Of a stretch of 64,000 nt of DNA, positions 16,609 through 26,522 are shown piece by piece. The translations under genes were made by a program, and so were the position numbers. Under the pieces are notes generated by a model. It was not told where the DNA came from. It was given only the letters and a program-made list of their open reading frames with translations, and made no database searches. The stretch's first letter is position 1, and the number at the start of each line of letters is the position of its first letter. The stretch spans positions 1-64,000 of the forward strand of contig JAYRGW010000015.1 in the NCBI GenBank assembly GCA_041907665.1, given 5' to 3'. This DNA is from JAAYUD01 sp041907665 (lineage in GTDB: Bacteria > Bacteroidota > Bacteroidia > Bacteroidales > Bacteroidaceae).

Positions 16609-18006
16609 TTAATCCTTATCTTCATTCTGACCTTTTGCCTGATTCTTTTTAATCCATCCCGGATATTTGAAATTACATTTTACCCAAGCTGGATTAATAC
16701 GAATGTAAGTCCTTTTTTGTTTATCGGCAATCCATTTGGTAAGCACCTCTTCACGACGTTTGCCCAACAGCATGTCTTTCACACTTTGATAATCGTCGGT
16801 GATAGTTGCTTTGTGTCCATTTATACGATTTTTCAATTTCGCAATAACGCAAACTTCGTCACCATCTTTGTTTATCATGGTATACGCCTTTGATATTTCG
16901 CCAACACTAAGTTTATCGATGATTTTCGCAGTCTCAGCTGGTAATTCTTCCATTTGGAATTTCGCAGTATTACTATTCTGGTTTACCATCAGACCGTGGT
17001 TCAAACGAGTATCCTTATCCATTGACAGAATTGTAGCTCCTTCATCAAAAGAGAACTTCTTATTTCGGATATCGTCTCCAATAGAGTCCAACCTAGCAGT
17101 TGCAGCTGTAATAGATGCATCTGGAATATGTGGTTTCAGCAGTATATGACGCACTTTAATACGGTCGCCACGCTTTTCAATAAGTTGTATGATATGGTAA
17201 CCGTACTCTGATTTTACGATTTTAGAGATTTGGTTAGGGGTTGTTAGATTAAAAGCGACATTTGCAAAGTCGGGATCCAATTGTCCTCGTCCCATAAATT
17301 CCAATTCACCTCCCTGCAGTGCCGATCCCTTATCTTCGGAATACATTACGGCCAACACCGAGAAAGTTGTTTCTCCCTTTTCGACTCGCTCTGTATAATC
17401 TCTAAGCCGACGTTTTACATCTTCAATTTCCGATTCCGGAATTTTAGGCTTTTGAGTTATGATTTGTACTTCAACTTCAGTCGGGACAAAAGGAATACTA
17501 TCTTTGGGTAATGCTTTATAAAAATCACGAACTTCTGCAGGTGTCACTTTAATATCACCTATAATCTTTTGCTGCATTTTCTGCACCGTAAGTCCGGTTC
17601 GAATATTTTCTCTCCAAATTTCTCTCATTTGGGGAAGCTTCATATTGAAATATTCTTCCAACTTTTCTTTCGATCCGATGGCTGCAATATATTGGTTTTC
17701 TTGAGCATCCAAGTGGGGGATAACATCCGCATCCGATACGGTAATACTATCCAATGCAGCTTGATGCATATAGAGTTTCTGAATAGCAAGTTCTTCGGAA
17801 ACGATGCAGTTAGGCTCGCCGTCAAATTTACGACCTTCTTGCAAATCAAACATTTTCTTCTGTTCGATATCCGACTTCAGGACAGCTTCATTACCAATGA
17901 CCCAAACTATTTGATCAATAACATTATCTTGTGCAAAAACAGATAATGTGGAAACAATAGATAAAGCTATGGTAAGTATCCACTTGTGGCTTATAAAATT
18001 CTTCAT
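16609..18006 (-). CDS. SurA-like periplasmic peptidyl-prolyl isomerase
   Basis: A 465-residue protein with a cleavable signal peptide (about 1-25, ending SVFAQ), an N-terminal SurA-type chaperone region and two parvulin-like domains. The first (about 175-285) has the GGELEFMGRGQLDPDF and YGYHIIQL motifs; the second (about 285-390) starts at VRHILLKP. This domain order is that of SurA, which escorts unfolded beta-barrel proteins to the BAM machine. It lies between another foldase and the OstA-like gene in one transcription unit. Confidence 0.85.
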   Translation of the reverse strand: MKNFISHKWILTIALSIVSTLSVFAQDNVIDQIVWVIGNEAVLKSDIEQKKMFDLQEGRKFDGEPNCIVSEELAIQKLYMHQAALDSITVSDADVIPHLDAQENQYIAAIGSKEKLEEYFNMKLPQMREIWRENIRTGLTVQKMQQKIIGDIKVTPAEVRDFYKALPKDSIPFVPTEVEVQIITQKPKIPESEIEDVKRRLRDYTERVEKGETTFSVLAVMYSEDKGSALQGGELEFMGRGQLDPDFANVAFNLTTPNQISKIVKSEYGYHIIQLIEKRGDRIKVRHILLKPHIPDASITAATARLDSIGDDIRNKKFSFDEGATILSMDKDTRLNHGLMVNQNSNTAKFQMEELPAETAKIIDKLSVGEISKAYTMINKDGDEVCVIAKLKNRINGHKATITDDYQSVKDMLLGKRREEVLTKWIADKQKRTYIRINPAWVKCNFKYPGWIKKNQAKGQNEDKD

Positions 18007-18069
18007 TATATAATATTAAATTACATCTTTAAATAACAAGTTACGAAGATAATGCAATATTTTCGGGTA

Positions 18070-19593
18070 TCAGTGATTATTAACTGTTTTTAGTACCTCT
18101 TCGCTTATTTCAACCTTCGTTGTCGTTTTGAGATGATCGATCCATTCTTGTTTCATATATTTCTGATAATCGTCTCGAACCTTCTCTTTCACATCTTTGT
18201 AGTCGTTGGGAGATTTTTGTTTTTTCCCTAAAACAAATGCGTAAGGGAACTCTGTTGCATTTGCACGCGGCCCTCCAAAAGCGAGCGCATCAACATTAGC
18301 ATTGTCTCCCACCTTAAAAGTTCCTTGTGTCAATTTTATGCGTTCAGCAGTCTTATTGAACGGTTCGATAAGCTTAGTCCAATCTTCTTGCGATTGTTTT
18401 TTCAATATCTTCTTTATCTTTTTCGCAGTTTTCTTGTCAGCACATTCAAACAACGCACCATTAAAACGAGGAGTACTCCAACGATAATTGGATTGATTCT
18501 TCAAGAAAAAGTTTTGCAATGCAACACTATCCGGTGCAGTGGTTGCGATTCTATCTTCTTCTTTGGATAAAAGTTCATCTTTGTAGAATTTCAGTTGTAG
18601 TTCAAGCTCAGGATGAGAACAAGAAATCTTCTGACTCTCGCGGTCAAATAACGACTTGGCTACAAAGGCATCTAGCTGAGCAGATATTTCCATCGGATGA
18701 GCGTAGGCAAATCGTTTGAAATTTTGTCCCGTATAAGCTTTTCCATCAAGAGTAAAAAGAGTTTTTACCGTTTCTCCGTTTCGCCTTACTTCACTCATAG
18801 CCTCATTATTGGGAACATAATTCAGCTCACGTTTCAAGCGTTCTATTGTCGGTCCATTAGAAGTTTCACTCCTTTTATTATTATTGATTTGCTTAATAAG
18901 TTCCGGAAACACCTGTTCATACGGAGCAATATCCCTTTTGCCTATTACCTTTATTATATGTATACCGGCAGGTGAATAAAACGGCTCGGAAAATTCGTTA
19001 ATATTCATACCGAAAGCATGTCTTTCTATAATTTCCGGACAATCTAATGACGCAATCCACATGGTATCTTTCTTTGCAGAAAAGCGTTTTATCATCTCAC
19101 CGAAAAGTTTTGGATTCCGTTGCAAGGCCCTATAAATCGAATCAAGACGTAATTTGGTTGCTTCGATAACCTGCGAAGATGCCATTTGGGCTAATGGTTG
19201 AAAGATTTGTACGACCTGTACTTCTCCTGTTCCCTTCTGTTGCTTTTTGATGTCGTAAAGCTCTTTTGCTTTATCTTCATCCGATCTTCCATTGGTAATG
19301 TATTGTCCGATGAGCTGTTTGCGATAGTTCGCAAGTAAGTTGCGCACCGCAGGCAGGGTATCTAATCCTGCCTGTTCGGCAGCGCTTACCTTTATTTGTT
19401 CCAATACATACCCTTCAAGATATGCTTTCAGCTCCTTCCCTTTCAGATTTTGTTTGCGATCTTTGTTCAAACGGTATTCAAACTCGGTTCTCGAGATCGT
19501 TTTACCGTTTAGGTGTACAAGTATCGGTTCTGCTTCAGGAGTAGGAGGGCAGAACAAAGAAATCATTAATGAAAAGAGTAAACTGAAAAACAT
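18070..19593 (-). CDS. PpiC/PrsA-like peptidyl-prolyl isomerase
   Basis: A 507-residue exported foldase. Residues 1-20 are hydrophobic; C15 is preceded by Phe, so a lipoprotein signal is doubtful. One recognisable parvulin-like domain (about 115-230) ends with FYSPAGIHIIKVIGKRD; a second, more degenerate region lies near 360-470. It probably assists folding of outer-membrane or periplasmic proteins with the SurA-like protein encoded 63 bp downstream. It starts 11 bp after the guaB stop, so expression is likely tied to guaB. Confidence 0.75.
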   Translation of the reverse strand: MFFSLLFSLMISLFCPPTPEAEPILVHLNGKTISRTEFEYRLNKDRKQNLKGKELKAYLEGYVLEQIKVSAAEQAGLDTLPAVRNLLANYRKQLIGQYITNGRSDEDKAKELYDIKKQQKGTGEVQVVQIFQPLAQMASSQVIEATKLRLDSIYRALQRNPKLFGEMIKRFSAKKDTMWIASLDCPEIIERHAFGMNINEFSEPFYSPAGIHIIKVIGKRDIAPYEQVFPELIKQINNNKRSETSNGPTIERLKRELNYVPNNEAMSEVRRNGETVKTLFTLDGKAYTGQNFKRFAYAHPMEISAQLDAFVAKSLFDRESQKISCSHPELELQLKFYKDELLSKEEDRIATTAPDSVALQNFFLKNQSNYRWSTPRFNGALFECADKKTAKKIKKILKKQSQEDWTKLIEPFNKTAERIKLTQGTFKVGDNANVDALAFGGPRANATEFPYAFVLGKKQKSPNDYKDVKEKVRDDYQKYMKQEWIDHLKTTTKVEISEEVLKTVNNH

Positions 19594-19604
19594 ATTTTCT
19601 GTTT

Positions 19605-21080
19605 TTATTCGGGACGACTATAATTTGGCGATTCGCTTGTGATCGTTACATCATGCGGATGGCTTTCCAGAACGCCCGCGTTCGTTATTTGAGTAAACTT
19701 AGCTTCGTGCAATTGTTCAATATTGGGTGCACCGCAATATCCCATTCCAGCACGCAAGCCACCAGTTAATTGGTAAATAACTTCATACAGCGTTCCTTTG
19801 TAAGGGACACGAGCAGAAATGCCTTCTGGTACAAGTTTCTTTGCGTCTTTCTGTTCGCTTTGGAAATAGCGATCCTTCGAACCATTTTCCATCGCCTCCA
19901 AAGAGCCCATACCACGGTATGATTTGAACTTACGCCCGTTGAAAATAATCGTTTCACCTGGACTCTCTTCCGTTCCTGCAACCAATGAGCCGATCATGAC
20001 AGAACAACCTCCAGCAGCCAAAGCTTTCACTACATCACCCGAATAACGCAAACCGCCATCGGCTATCAGAGGAACACCAGTCCCTTTTAAAGCTTGAGCT
20101 ACATCATAAACAGCAGACAACTGAGGAACACCGACACCCGCAATGATACGTGTAGTACAGATAGAGCCCGGCCCTATACCAACTTTCACACCATCAGCTC
20201 CAGCATCGGCCAAACATTTGGCCGCTTCTCCTGTTGCTACGTTTCCGCAGACAATATCAATATTAGGAAAGAGCTTTTTAGCTTCCTTCAGTTTTTCAAT
20301 TACATGTATCGAATGCCCGTGGGCCGTATCAATAACGACTGCATCAACACCAGCTTCAACCAATGCCTGCATCCGTTCAAAGGTATCTTTGGTCACTCCT
20401 ACACCCGCTGCAACACGAAGACGTCCTTTAATATCTTTGCATGCATTCGGTTTATCTTTAGCTTTCGTAATATCTTTATAGGTAATTAAACCTATCAATT
20501 TACCTTTATTATCTACAACAGGCAATTTTTCTATTTTATGTTCTTGCAGTATTTGTGCCGCAGCAATCATGTCTGTTTGTTGATGGGTAACAACTAAATT
20601 CTCTTTTGTCATCACATCATCAATCAATTTATCCATTTTCTTTTCAAAACGGAGATCACGATTAGTGACGATACCGACCAAATTATTATCATCGTCTACC
20701 ACAGGAATTCCTCCTATATGATATTCGGCCATCATATTTAGAGCATCAATCACTTTTCGACCCTTGTGAATGGTTACCGGATCGTAAATCATGCCGTTTT
20801 CTGCACGTTTTACTATCGCAACCTGACGGGCTTGCTCTTCTATGGACATATTTTTGTGAATCACGCCAATACCTCCTTCACGAGCTATGGCAATAGCCAT
20901 TGGAGCTTCAGTTACAGTATCCATCGCTGCTGTAGCAAATGGTACCTTCAACTCAATGTTTCTTGAAAACTTCGTCGTTAGATCGACTTCGCGTGGGAGT
21001 ACTTCCGAGTAAGCTGGTATTAACAATACATCGTCGTAAGTTAAGCCCTGCATTACAATCTTATCTGCAATAAATGACAT
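19605..21080 (-). CDS. guaB: Inosine-5'-monophosphate dehydrogenase
   Basis: A 491-residue IMPDH from the ATG at 21078-21080; an earlier in-frame codon adds 16 residues with no family counterpart and overlaps the promoter box. It converts IMP to XMP with NAD+, the committed step of GMP synthesis. It shows the N-terminal TYDDVLLIP, two CBS domains (about 95-205) and the catalytic loop GIGPGSICTTRI containing the active Cys. It heads a run of envelope-assembly genes and mutL. Confidence 0.96.
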   Translation of the reverse strand: MSFIADKIVMQGLTYDDVLLIPAYSEVLPREVDLTTKFSRNIELKVPFATAAMDTVTEAPMAIAIAREGGIGVIHKNMSIEEQARQVAIVKRAENGMIYDPVTIHKGRKVIDALNMMAEYHIGGIPVVDDDNNLVGIVTNRDLRFEKKMDKLIDDVMTKENLVVTHQQTDMIAAAQILQEHKIEKLPVVDNKGKLIGLITYKDITKAKDKPNACKDIKGRLRVAAGVGVTKDTFERMQALVEAGVDAVVIDTAHGHSIHVIEKLKEAKKLFPNIDIVCGNVATGEAAKCLADAGADGVKVGIGPGSICTTRIIAGVGVPQLSAVYDVAQALKGTGVPLIADGGLRYSGDVVKALAAGGCSVMIGSLVAGTEESPGETIIFNGRKFKSYRGMGSLEAMENGSKDRYFQSEQKDAKKLVPEGISARVPYKGTLYEVIYQLTGGLRAGMGYCGAPNIEQLHEAKFTQITNAGVLESHPHDVTITSESPNYSRPE

Positions 21081-21103
21081 AGTGCTATATTTTTTATTGC
21101 GTG

Positions 21104-21111
21104 CAAATATA
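21104..21111 (-). promoter_or_regulatory. -7 box of guaB
   Basis: TATATTTG on the minus strand matches TAnnTTTG, 23 bp upstream of the guaB ATG at 21080. Confidence 0.55.
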
Positions 21112-21676
21112 CAAACTTTATCCAACACTAGGAAATCATCTTCTTGTTTTTTAATCTCCAGACAGTATTTTTCTACTTCTTTGATCTATTTACACCGCAA
21201 ATACATAGATTTACTATATATATTAAGGTGTATAAGCCACAAAAACTAACACACGATTGGGATGATGTATTTAGAATTAATAATTTAACTAGAGATGGTC
21301 TAATCATAATAGATTAATATTGCAAAGTACTAATATTAAAGCAAGTATGAATATTCTCTAAAATTAACAAATCATAAAACAACATAGATTATATTCAACA
21401 TCATTAGTTCTCATCGCACATACAGTATCATTAACAAAACAGGCAAAGATTTAATAGCTAAAATTAAAAAGCAGCAGGTAAATGATAAATATTTTATTTA
21501 ATATTTGCATAAATAATAAAAACAACATATCTTTACCGCCGAAGAGAAACTAATTTTTTGTGTTGAAAACCAAAAACTAAAGTTAAGTGTTTATAAATAG
21601 GACGTTGAAATTACTATAAAAACAAAACTACCTTACACCCTTAAGATACTTAATTACGAACCTTTAATTATAAGTT
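21112..21676 (+). promoter_or_regulatory. Long AT-rich region upstream of the orphan SusC gene
   Basis: About 560 bp without a gene. A small inverted repeat, TTAATATT (21314-21321) and AATATTAA (21332-21339), could be an operator. No clean TAnnTTTG box was found close to the SusC ATG; the nearest resemblance is AATATTTG near 21500, which would give a leader of about 170 nt. No tRNA or recognisable riboswitch is seen. Confidence 0.35.
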
Positions 21677-24600
21677 ATGAGACAAAAATTAAATTGTAAA
21701 ACACGGCTTAGCAGGCTTTTCATCGCTCTTTCTGTAGTATTGGGCATTGGAAGTTTTTCTATGCAAGCCTTTGCTCTACCACGAGTAGAGATTTCACAAC
21801 CTAACAAAGTTATCAAAGGTCACATTGTTGATGAGAACGGTGAAGCCCTTCCGGGTGCCAGTGTTGTTGTCAAAGGCCAAACATCGGGTATCATATCCGA
21901 TATGAATGGTAATTTCTCGCTTTCTGTTGCCAGCGGGAATGTTGTTATCGTTGTATCTTCTGTTGGCTATAAAACTCAGGAAATAGCTTTAAATGGAAGA
22001 ACTAGTGTTAATATTGCGATGGTAGCTGCAGTCTCCGAGTTGAAAGAGGTTGTTGTTACAGCATTGGGTATTAAGCGTGAAAAGAAATCATTGGGTTATG
22101 CAGTACAGGATGTTAAAGCTGATGAGCTCAATAAAGTTGGAAGTACGGGTTTAACTGATGCTTTGCAAGGTAAAGTCGCTGGTCTGAATATTTCTGATAG
22201 TGGTACTGGTGCCGGTGGTTCTTCTAAAGTTGTTATCCGTGGCAACTCTTCTTTAGTAGGTAATAACTCTCCTTTGTGGGTGGTTGATGGTGTGCCTTAT
22301 GATACAGGTATTGATACTAATAATATGCAATGGGGAGGATTTGATAGAGCTGGTGGAGCTTTTGATTTGAATCCTGAAGACGTAGAATCTGTTTCAGTGT
22401 TAAAAGGCCCGACTGCTGCTGCTCTCTATGGCTCACGTGCCGGCAATGGTGTTATTATGGTAACCACAAAAAAGGGGGGACATAATGGGCGTTTAGGTAT
22501 AAGTTATACAGGAAAATTCACTTCTTCTGCTATTGCCTACACATTAGATGAACAGAATACTTATGGAGAAGGCCGTAATGGAGTTATTGATGTTAATTCG
22601 CCTTACTCTTGGGGAGCAAAAATGGAAGGTCAGTCAGTTCCTGCGTGGTGGGATAAAACACAAACGACTAAATATTCCGTTCAAAAAGATGTTATGAAGA
22701 ATTTTTATCGCAATGGAGGTATTCAGTCTAATGCTATTTCGCTAGAAGGTGGTGATAAAGAAAATCCATATCGTATTACTTTATCCCACGAATATACAAA
22801 AGGTAATGTAGAATACAATAATATTAAAAAAACGGATATAGATATTGTTTCGCGTTACAAAATAAACAAATGGTTGACGTTAGATATTAAGGCTAATTAT
22901 ACTAATACTATTGGCGAAAACCGTCAAGAACTCGGCGCCTACGGTACTGCTTATTATTTGTATACAATGCCACGTAGTATTCAATTAAGTGATTTGAGTG
23001 CCAATAAATTTAATCCTACGCTATTAGCTCATGGAGAATATGAGCATTTTAACTTTTATGGTCCCGACTCGAATCATCAGAATCCATATTTTATAATGGA
23101 GCAATGGAAGAATAAGGATAAGAAAAATCGTTTATTTGGTTATGCTTCAGCAACAATAACTATTACTCCAGAGTTAAAATTGAAGTTAAAACAGGGAATG
23201 GATTATGCCGACACACAATATGGACAGAATTATAAATATAATGATCCGGTATTTGATACACGTCCATTGGTTGAAATGACTAAAAATACTACACGCGAAA
23301 TGAACTCGGAATTTTTACTCTCTTGGAATAAAACATTGGGCGATTTCCAAGTTGGCGTTAGTGGTGGTGGTAATCGGATGTATTACCATTTAGAAGGTCT
23401 ATATGGCTCTAGTGGAAAGATAAATATACCTTGGGCACAATATATTAATGCTGGGACTAAAAAGAATGCTTATAATTCTATCGATGAAAAAGAAATTAAT
23501 TCTCTATATGCTTTTGCTAATGTAAGTTATAAAGACTATTTGTTTTTAGATGCTACAGCACGTAATGATTGGTCTTCTACATTGCCAGCTGATAATCGTT
23601 CTTATTTTTATCCTTCCGTCAGTTTGAGTGGTATTGTTACTAGTTTTATGGATGCAATGAATATTAGTTACAATAAGAGACTGATTAATTATGGTAAAAT
23701 TCGGTTGTCTGTTGCTCAAGTAGGTAAGGATGCTGGTACTTACCAGTTACTTAACACTTATGATACTACAACTGATGATGCATTCGGGCATTTATATACT
23801 GTAGAGCCTACTGATATGGCTAACATTAACTTAAAACCAGAAATTGCAACCTCCTATGAATTAGGAACCGAATGGCGATTATTTAATAATCGTTTAGGCA
23901 TTGACTTTACCTATTATAATACAAAAACAAAAAATCAGATAGTACCTCTAGCGATGGTTTATTCTTCGGGGTGGGCAACTAAGTTCTTAAATGTTGGTAA
24001 AATTTCTAATAAAGGTATTGAACTTGCACTGAATGGATCCGTGGTGCGCACTAAAGATTTCAATGTGGATTTGACATTAAATTTAGCTCATAACGATTCT
24101 AAACTTGATAAACTGGCTGAAGGTGTAGATCATTATCTCTTCGATCAATTAAATGGCAACGGTGGAACGATGCAATTACGTGCATATCCTGGTGGAAAAT
24201 TTGGAGTAATTTATGATACAGGTTATTTAAGGGATGCTAAAGGGAATGTAATTGTTGGTACTGATGGTATTCCTAAAAAGACATCTAATCAAATTTGCTT
24301 GGGGAATATTGTACCTGATTTAACAGGGTCTTTTGGAATTAATTTAGGTTATAAGGGGCTGTCTTTATCTGCATTATTTAATTTCCAAAAGGGAGGTGAT
24401 ATCTATTCTTATACTGAACATCAGGCTGCTATGGCTGGTGTGGCAAAACGTACAGGTAATCGTGCTGATTTTGTATATAAAGGCGTGACAGAATCTGGGG
24501 CTGTTAATACAAAAGCGGTTAGTGCTCAAGATTTTTGGATGAACGCTCCTGCAGAAGAATACATGTATGATGCTTCGTTTTTGAAACTGAAAGAATTGTC

Positions 24601-24829
24601 ATTGGCTTATGTCGTTCCCAAATCTTTCTTATCGAAGTATACAAACAATCTTGTTGGCAATATTAAGCTTTCGGTATTTGGTTCTAATCTATTATATCTG
24701 GTTAAACATACTCCAGGTACAACACCTGATAATAGTGCTTTTTCTGCAACAATGTTTGGGCAAGCTTTAGATTATGCACCAATGCCTAATACTCGTACTT
24801 TTGGCGTTTCTATTAATGTTGGATTTTAA
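21677..24829 (+). CDS. SusC/RagA-family TonB-linked outer-membrane transporter (orphan pair)
   Basis: A 1050-residue SusC-like protein: signal peptide (about 1-33), carboxypeptidase-D-regulatory-like domain (about 42-118, IKGHIVDENGEALPG), TonB-dependent plug with VVVTALGI and the WVVDGVPYD motif, then a 22-strand-type barrel. It imports glycans or other large nutrients with its SusD partner encoded 11 bp downstream. No glycosidase, protease or regulator gene adjoins it, so the ligand is unknown. Its codons favour T endings more than the neighbouring PUL genes by eye, which may hint at separate origin or expression level. Confidence 0.92.
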   Translation: MRQKLNCKTRLSRLFIALSVVLGIGSFSMQAFALPRVEISQPNKVIKGHIVDENGEALPGASVVVKGQTSGIISDMNGNFSLSVASGNVVIVVSSVGYKTQEIALNGRTSVNIAMVAAVSELKEVVVTALGIKREKKSLGYAVQDVKADELNKVGSTGLTDALQGKVAGLNISDSGTGAGGSSKVVIRGNSSLVGNNSPLWVVDGVPYDTGIDTNNMQWGGFDRAGGAFDLNPEDVESVSVLKGPTAAALYGSRAGNGVIMVTTKKGGHNGRLGISYTGKFTSSAIAYTLDEQNTYGEGRNGVIDVNSPYSWGAKMEGQSVPAWWDKTQTTKYSVQKDVMKNFYRNGGIQSNAISLEGGDKENPYRITLSHEYTKGNVEYNNIKKTDIDIVSRYKINKWLTLDIKANYTNTIGENRQELGAYGTAYYLYTMPRSIQLSDLSANKFNPTLLAHGEYEHFNFYGPDSNHQNPYFIMEQWKNKDKKNRLFGYASATITITPELKLKLKQGMDYADTQYGQNYKYNDPVFDTRPLVEMTKNTTREMNSEFLLSWNKTLGDFQVGVSGGGNRMYYHLEGLYGSSGKINIPWAQYINAGTKKNAYNSIDEKEINSLYAFANVSYKDYLFLDATARNDWSSTLPADNRSYFYPSVSLSGIVTSFMDAMNISYNKRLINYGKIRLSVAQVGKDAGTYQLLNTYDTTTDDAFGHLYTVEPTDMANINLKPEIATSYELGTEWRLFNNRLGIDFTYYNTKTKNQIVPLAMVYSSGWATKFLNVGKISNKGIELALNGSVVRTKDFNVDLTLNLAHNDSKLDKLAEGVDHYLFDQLNGNGGTMQLRAYPGGKFGVIYDTGYLRDAKGNVIVGTDGIPKKTSNQICLGNIVPDLTGSFGINLGYKGLSLSALFNFQKGGDIYSYTEHQAAMAGVAKRTGNRADFVYKGVTESGAVNTKAVSAQDFWMNAPAEEYMYDASFLKLKELSLAYVVPKSFLSKYTNNLVGNIKLSVFGSNLLYLVKHTPGTTPDNSAFSATMFGQALDYAPMPNTRTFGVSINVGF

Positions 24830-24840
24830 TTGATTAACTT

Positions 24841-26454
24841 ATGAAAAAAATTATATTACCCATTCTTTTAAGTGGATGTTTGGCTTTTATGTCAGGGTGT
24901 ACGAATGGATTTGATGAAATGAATACGACTTCTACGGCCTTGACGAAATCACAAGTCCTGCCTAACTCTTTGTTAGTAAGGTCAATGTGGAAAGGGGTTT
25001 CTGCTGATTATCAACGTAATTATAACTTATATGATGATCAGTATGCTCACTATTTCTCTAATTGTGTCGCCAGTTTTCCAACCGGTTATTATGAATACAA
25101 TGATGGTTGGGCTCAATGCGGGTGGCAAGCTTTTTATACTGAACGCCAAAAGGAATATCTTGATATAAAAGATATCTGTGGCACTACTGAAATGTATACG
25201 AATTTGCTCGCAATCAATGATATTTGGAATATTATTTTGTGGCTACGGGTAACTGATCGGTGGGGAGATGTTCCATATAAAGATGCTAATGGCCATTATG
25301 CCACTGCGACTGCTTCTCCAATAGCATATAATTCTCAAAAAGATATTTATATTGATATGATGAGTCGTTTGGATAAAGCAGCTTCATCTATAACAACGGC
25401 TTCATCTCAATTTGATCTGGGAACGGAAGATCTAGTTTACGGAGGTAATAGTAATATTGACAAATGGAAAAAATTAGCTTATTCGGTTATGCTTCGTATG
25501 GCAATTCGCATTGCGAATGTTGATCCCGTAGATGCTAAAAATTATGCCGCTAAGGCTGTTTCAGGAGGTGTAATGGCTAGTATTGATGATGATGCAAGAA
25601 TTAAATGTGATGTGTCTCGCTGGGAAGATTATTACGATCGTTTATCTGGAGATTGGGCTAATACAACTACTGATAAAGAATTCATGGAATTTATGGCTGG
25701 AACTAAAACAGGTTATGTAACCAATGCCGTAGATCCTCGCCGTTCAATGTGGTTCTCTTCTGGCACTAAAGGCTATGTTGGTTTTCCAAATGGTATTACT
25801 GCCTCTAGTCCCTCTTATACTGGATTTTTGTGGTCAGATTATGCTGAAATTAATGAACATAACACAAAAGGGTTTTTCTATTATAATCGCGACGACATCT
25901 CTAATAGTCATTTATCATATCCAATCATGGACTATTCTGAAGTCTGCTTTTTGAAAGCTGAGGCTGCTCTTCGGGGATACATTGGAGGGAATGCCGAAGA
26001 TTATTACAAAAACGGGATAACTGCTTCTGTAAATAGTGTTGCTAAAGTATCTGGTGTTAGTGATCTGCAGGATGCTGATATAACAAATTATATTAACAGT
26101 TTGCCACCTTTCACTGGTAATAATGAAGCAAAATTACGTCTTATTTGTATTCAAGAATGGATTGCTCTTTATCCGAATGCACAAGAGGGATGGAGTCTTC
26201 TTAGAAGGTCAGGGTATCCTGAAAACCTTACTTGTCCAACTGCTAGCTCTAGCGCTTTGGTAAATGATGGAAATTGGATACAACGCATTGCTTATCCAAA
26301 TAACGAATATGAGAATAACAATAAGAATATACCCTCTAATTTTCAAAGTAGCTCCTCAAACTATGCAAAACGTGAACAATACGGTGTATGGTGGTCGCTC
26401 GCAGGTGATGGTAAAACCTATGCAAAGGGAACAACTCCTGCCAATAACTTCTAG
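24841..26454 (+). CDS. SusD/RagB-like surface lipoprotein (SusD-like_2 type)
   Basis: A 537-residue lipoprotein with lipobox FMSGC at C20 followed by NGFDEMNT, the typical start of the SusD-like_2 group (PF12771-like, recognised by eye). It is mostly helical, with the WLRVTDRWGDVPYKDA segment seen in this group. It forms the lid over the SusC barrel and binds the ligand at the cell surface. It is co-transcribed with the preceding SusC gene (11 bp gap) and followed by a strong terminator, so the pair is a two-gene unit. Confidence 0.9.
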   Translation: MKKIILPILLSGCLAFMSGCTNGFDEMNTTSTALTKSQVLPNSLLVRSMWKGVSADYQRNYNLYDDQYAHYFSNCVASFPTGYYEYNDGWAQCGWQAFYTERQKEYLDIKDICGTTEMYTNLLAINDIWNIILWLRVTDRWGDVPYKDANGHYATATASPIAYNSQKDIYIDMMSRLDKAASSITTASSQFDLGTEDLVYGGNSNIDKWKKLAYSVMLRMAIRIANVDPVDAKNYAAKAVSGGVMASIDDDARIKCDVSRWEDYYDRLSGDWANTTTDKEFMEFMAGTKTGYVTNAVDPRRSMWFSSGTKGYVGFPNGITASSPSYTGFLWSDYAEINEHNTKGFFYYNRDDISNSHLSYPIMDYSEVCFLKAEAALRGYIGGNAEDYYKNGITASVNSVAKVSGVSDLQDADITNYINSLPPFTGNNEAKLRLICIQEWIALYPNAQEGWSLLRRSGYPENLTCPTASSSALVNDGNWIQRIAYPNNEYENNNKNIPSNFQSSSSNYAKREQYGVWWSLAGDGKTYAKGTTPANNF

Positions 26455-26485
26455 GAGTTTTAAAATTTAATAGTAAAATTAATTG

Positions 26486-26522
26486 GGAAGCGCATCTTTA
26501 ACGGATACGCTTCCTTTTTTAT
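26486..26522 (+). terminator. Rho-independent terminator of the orphan SusCD pair
   Basis: GGAAGCG pairs with CGCTTCC, extended by ATC/GAT across one mismatch (26486-26514), then a run of six T. Confidence 0.85.
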
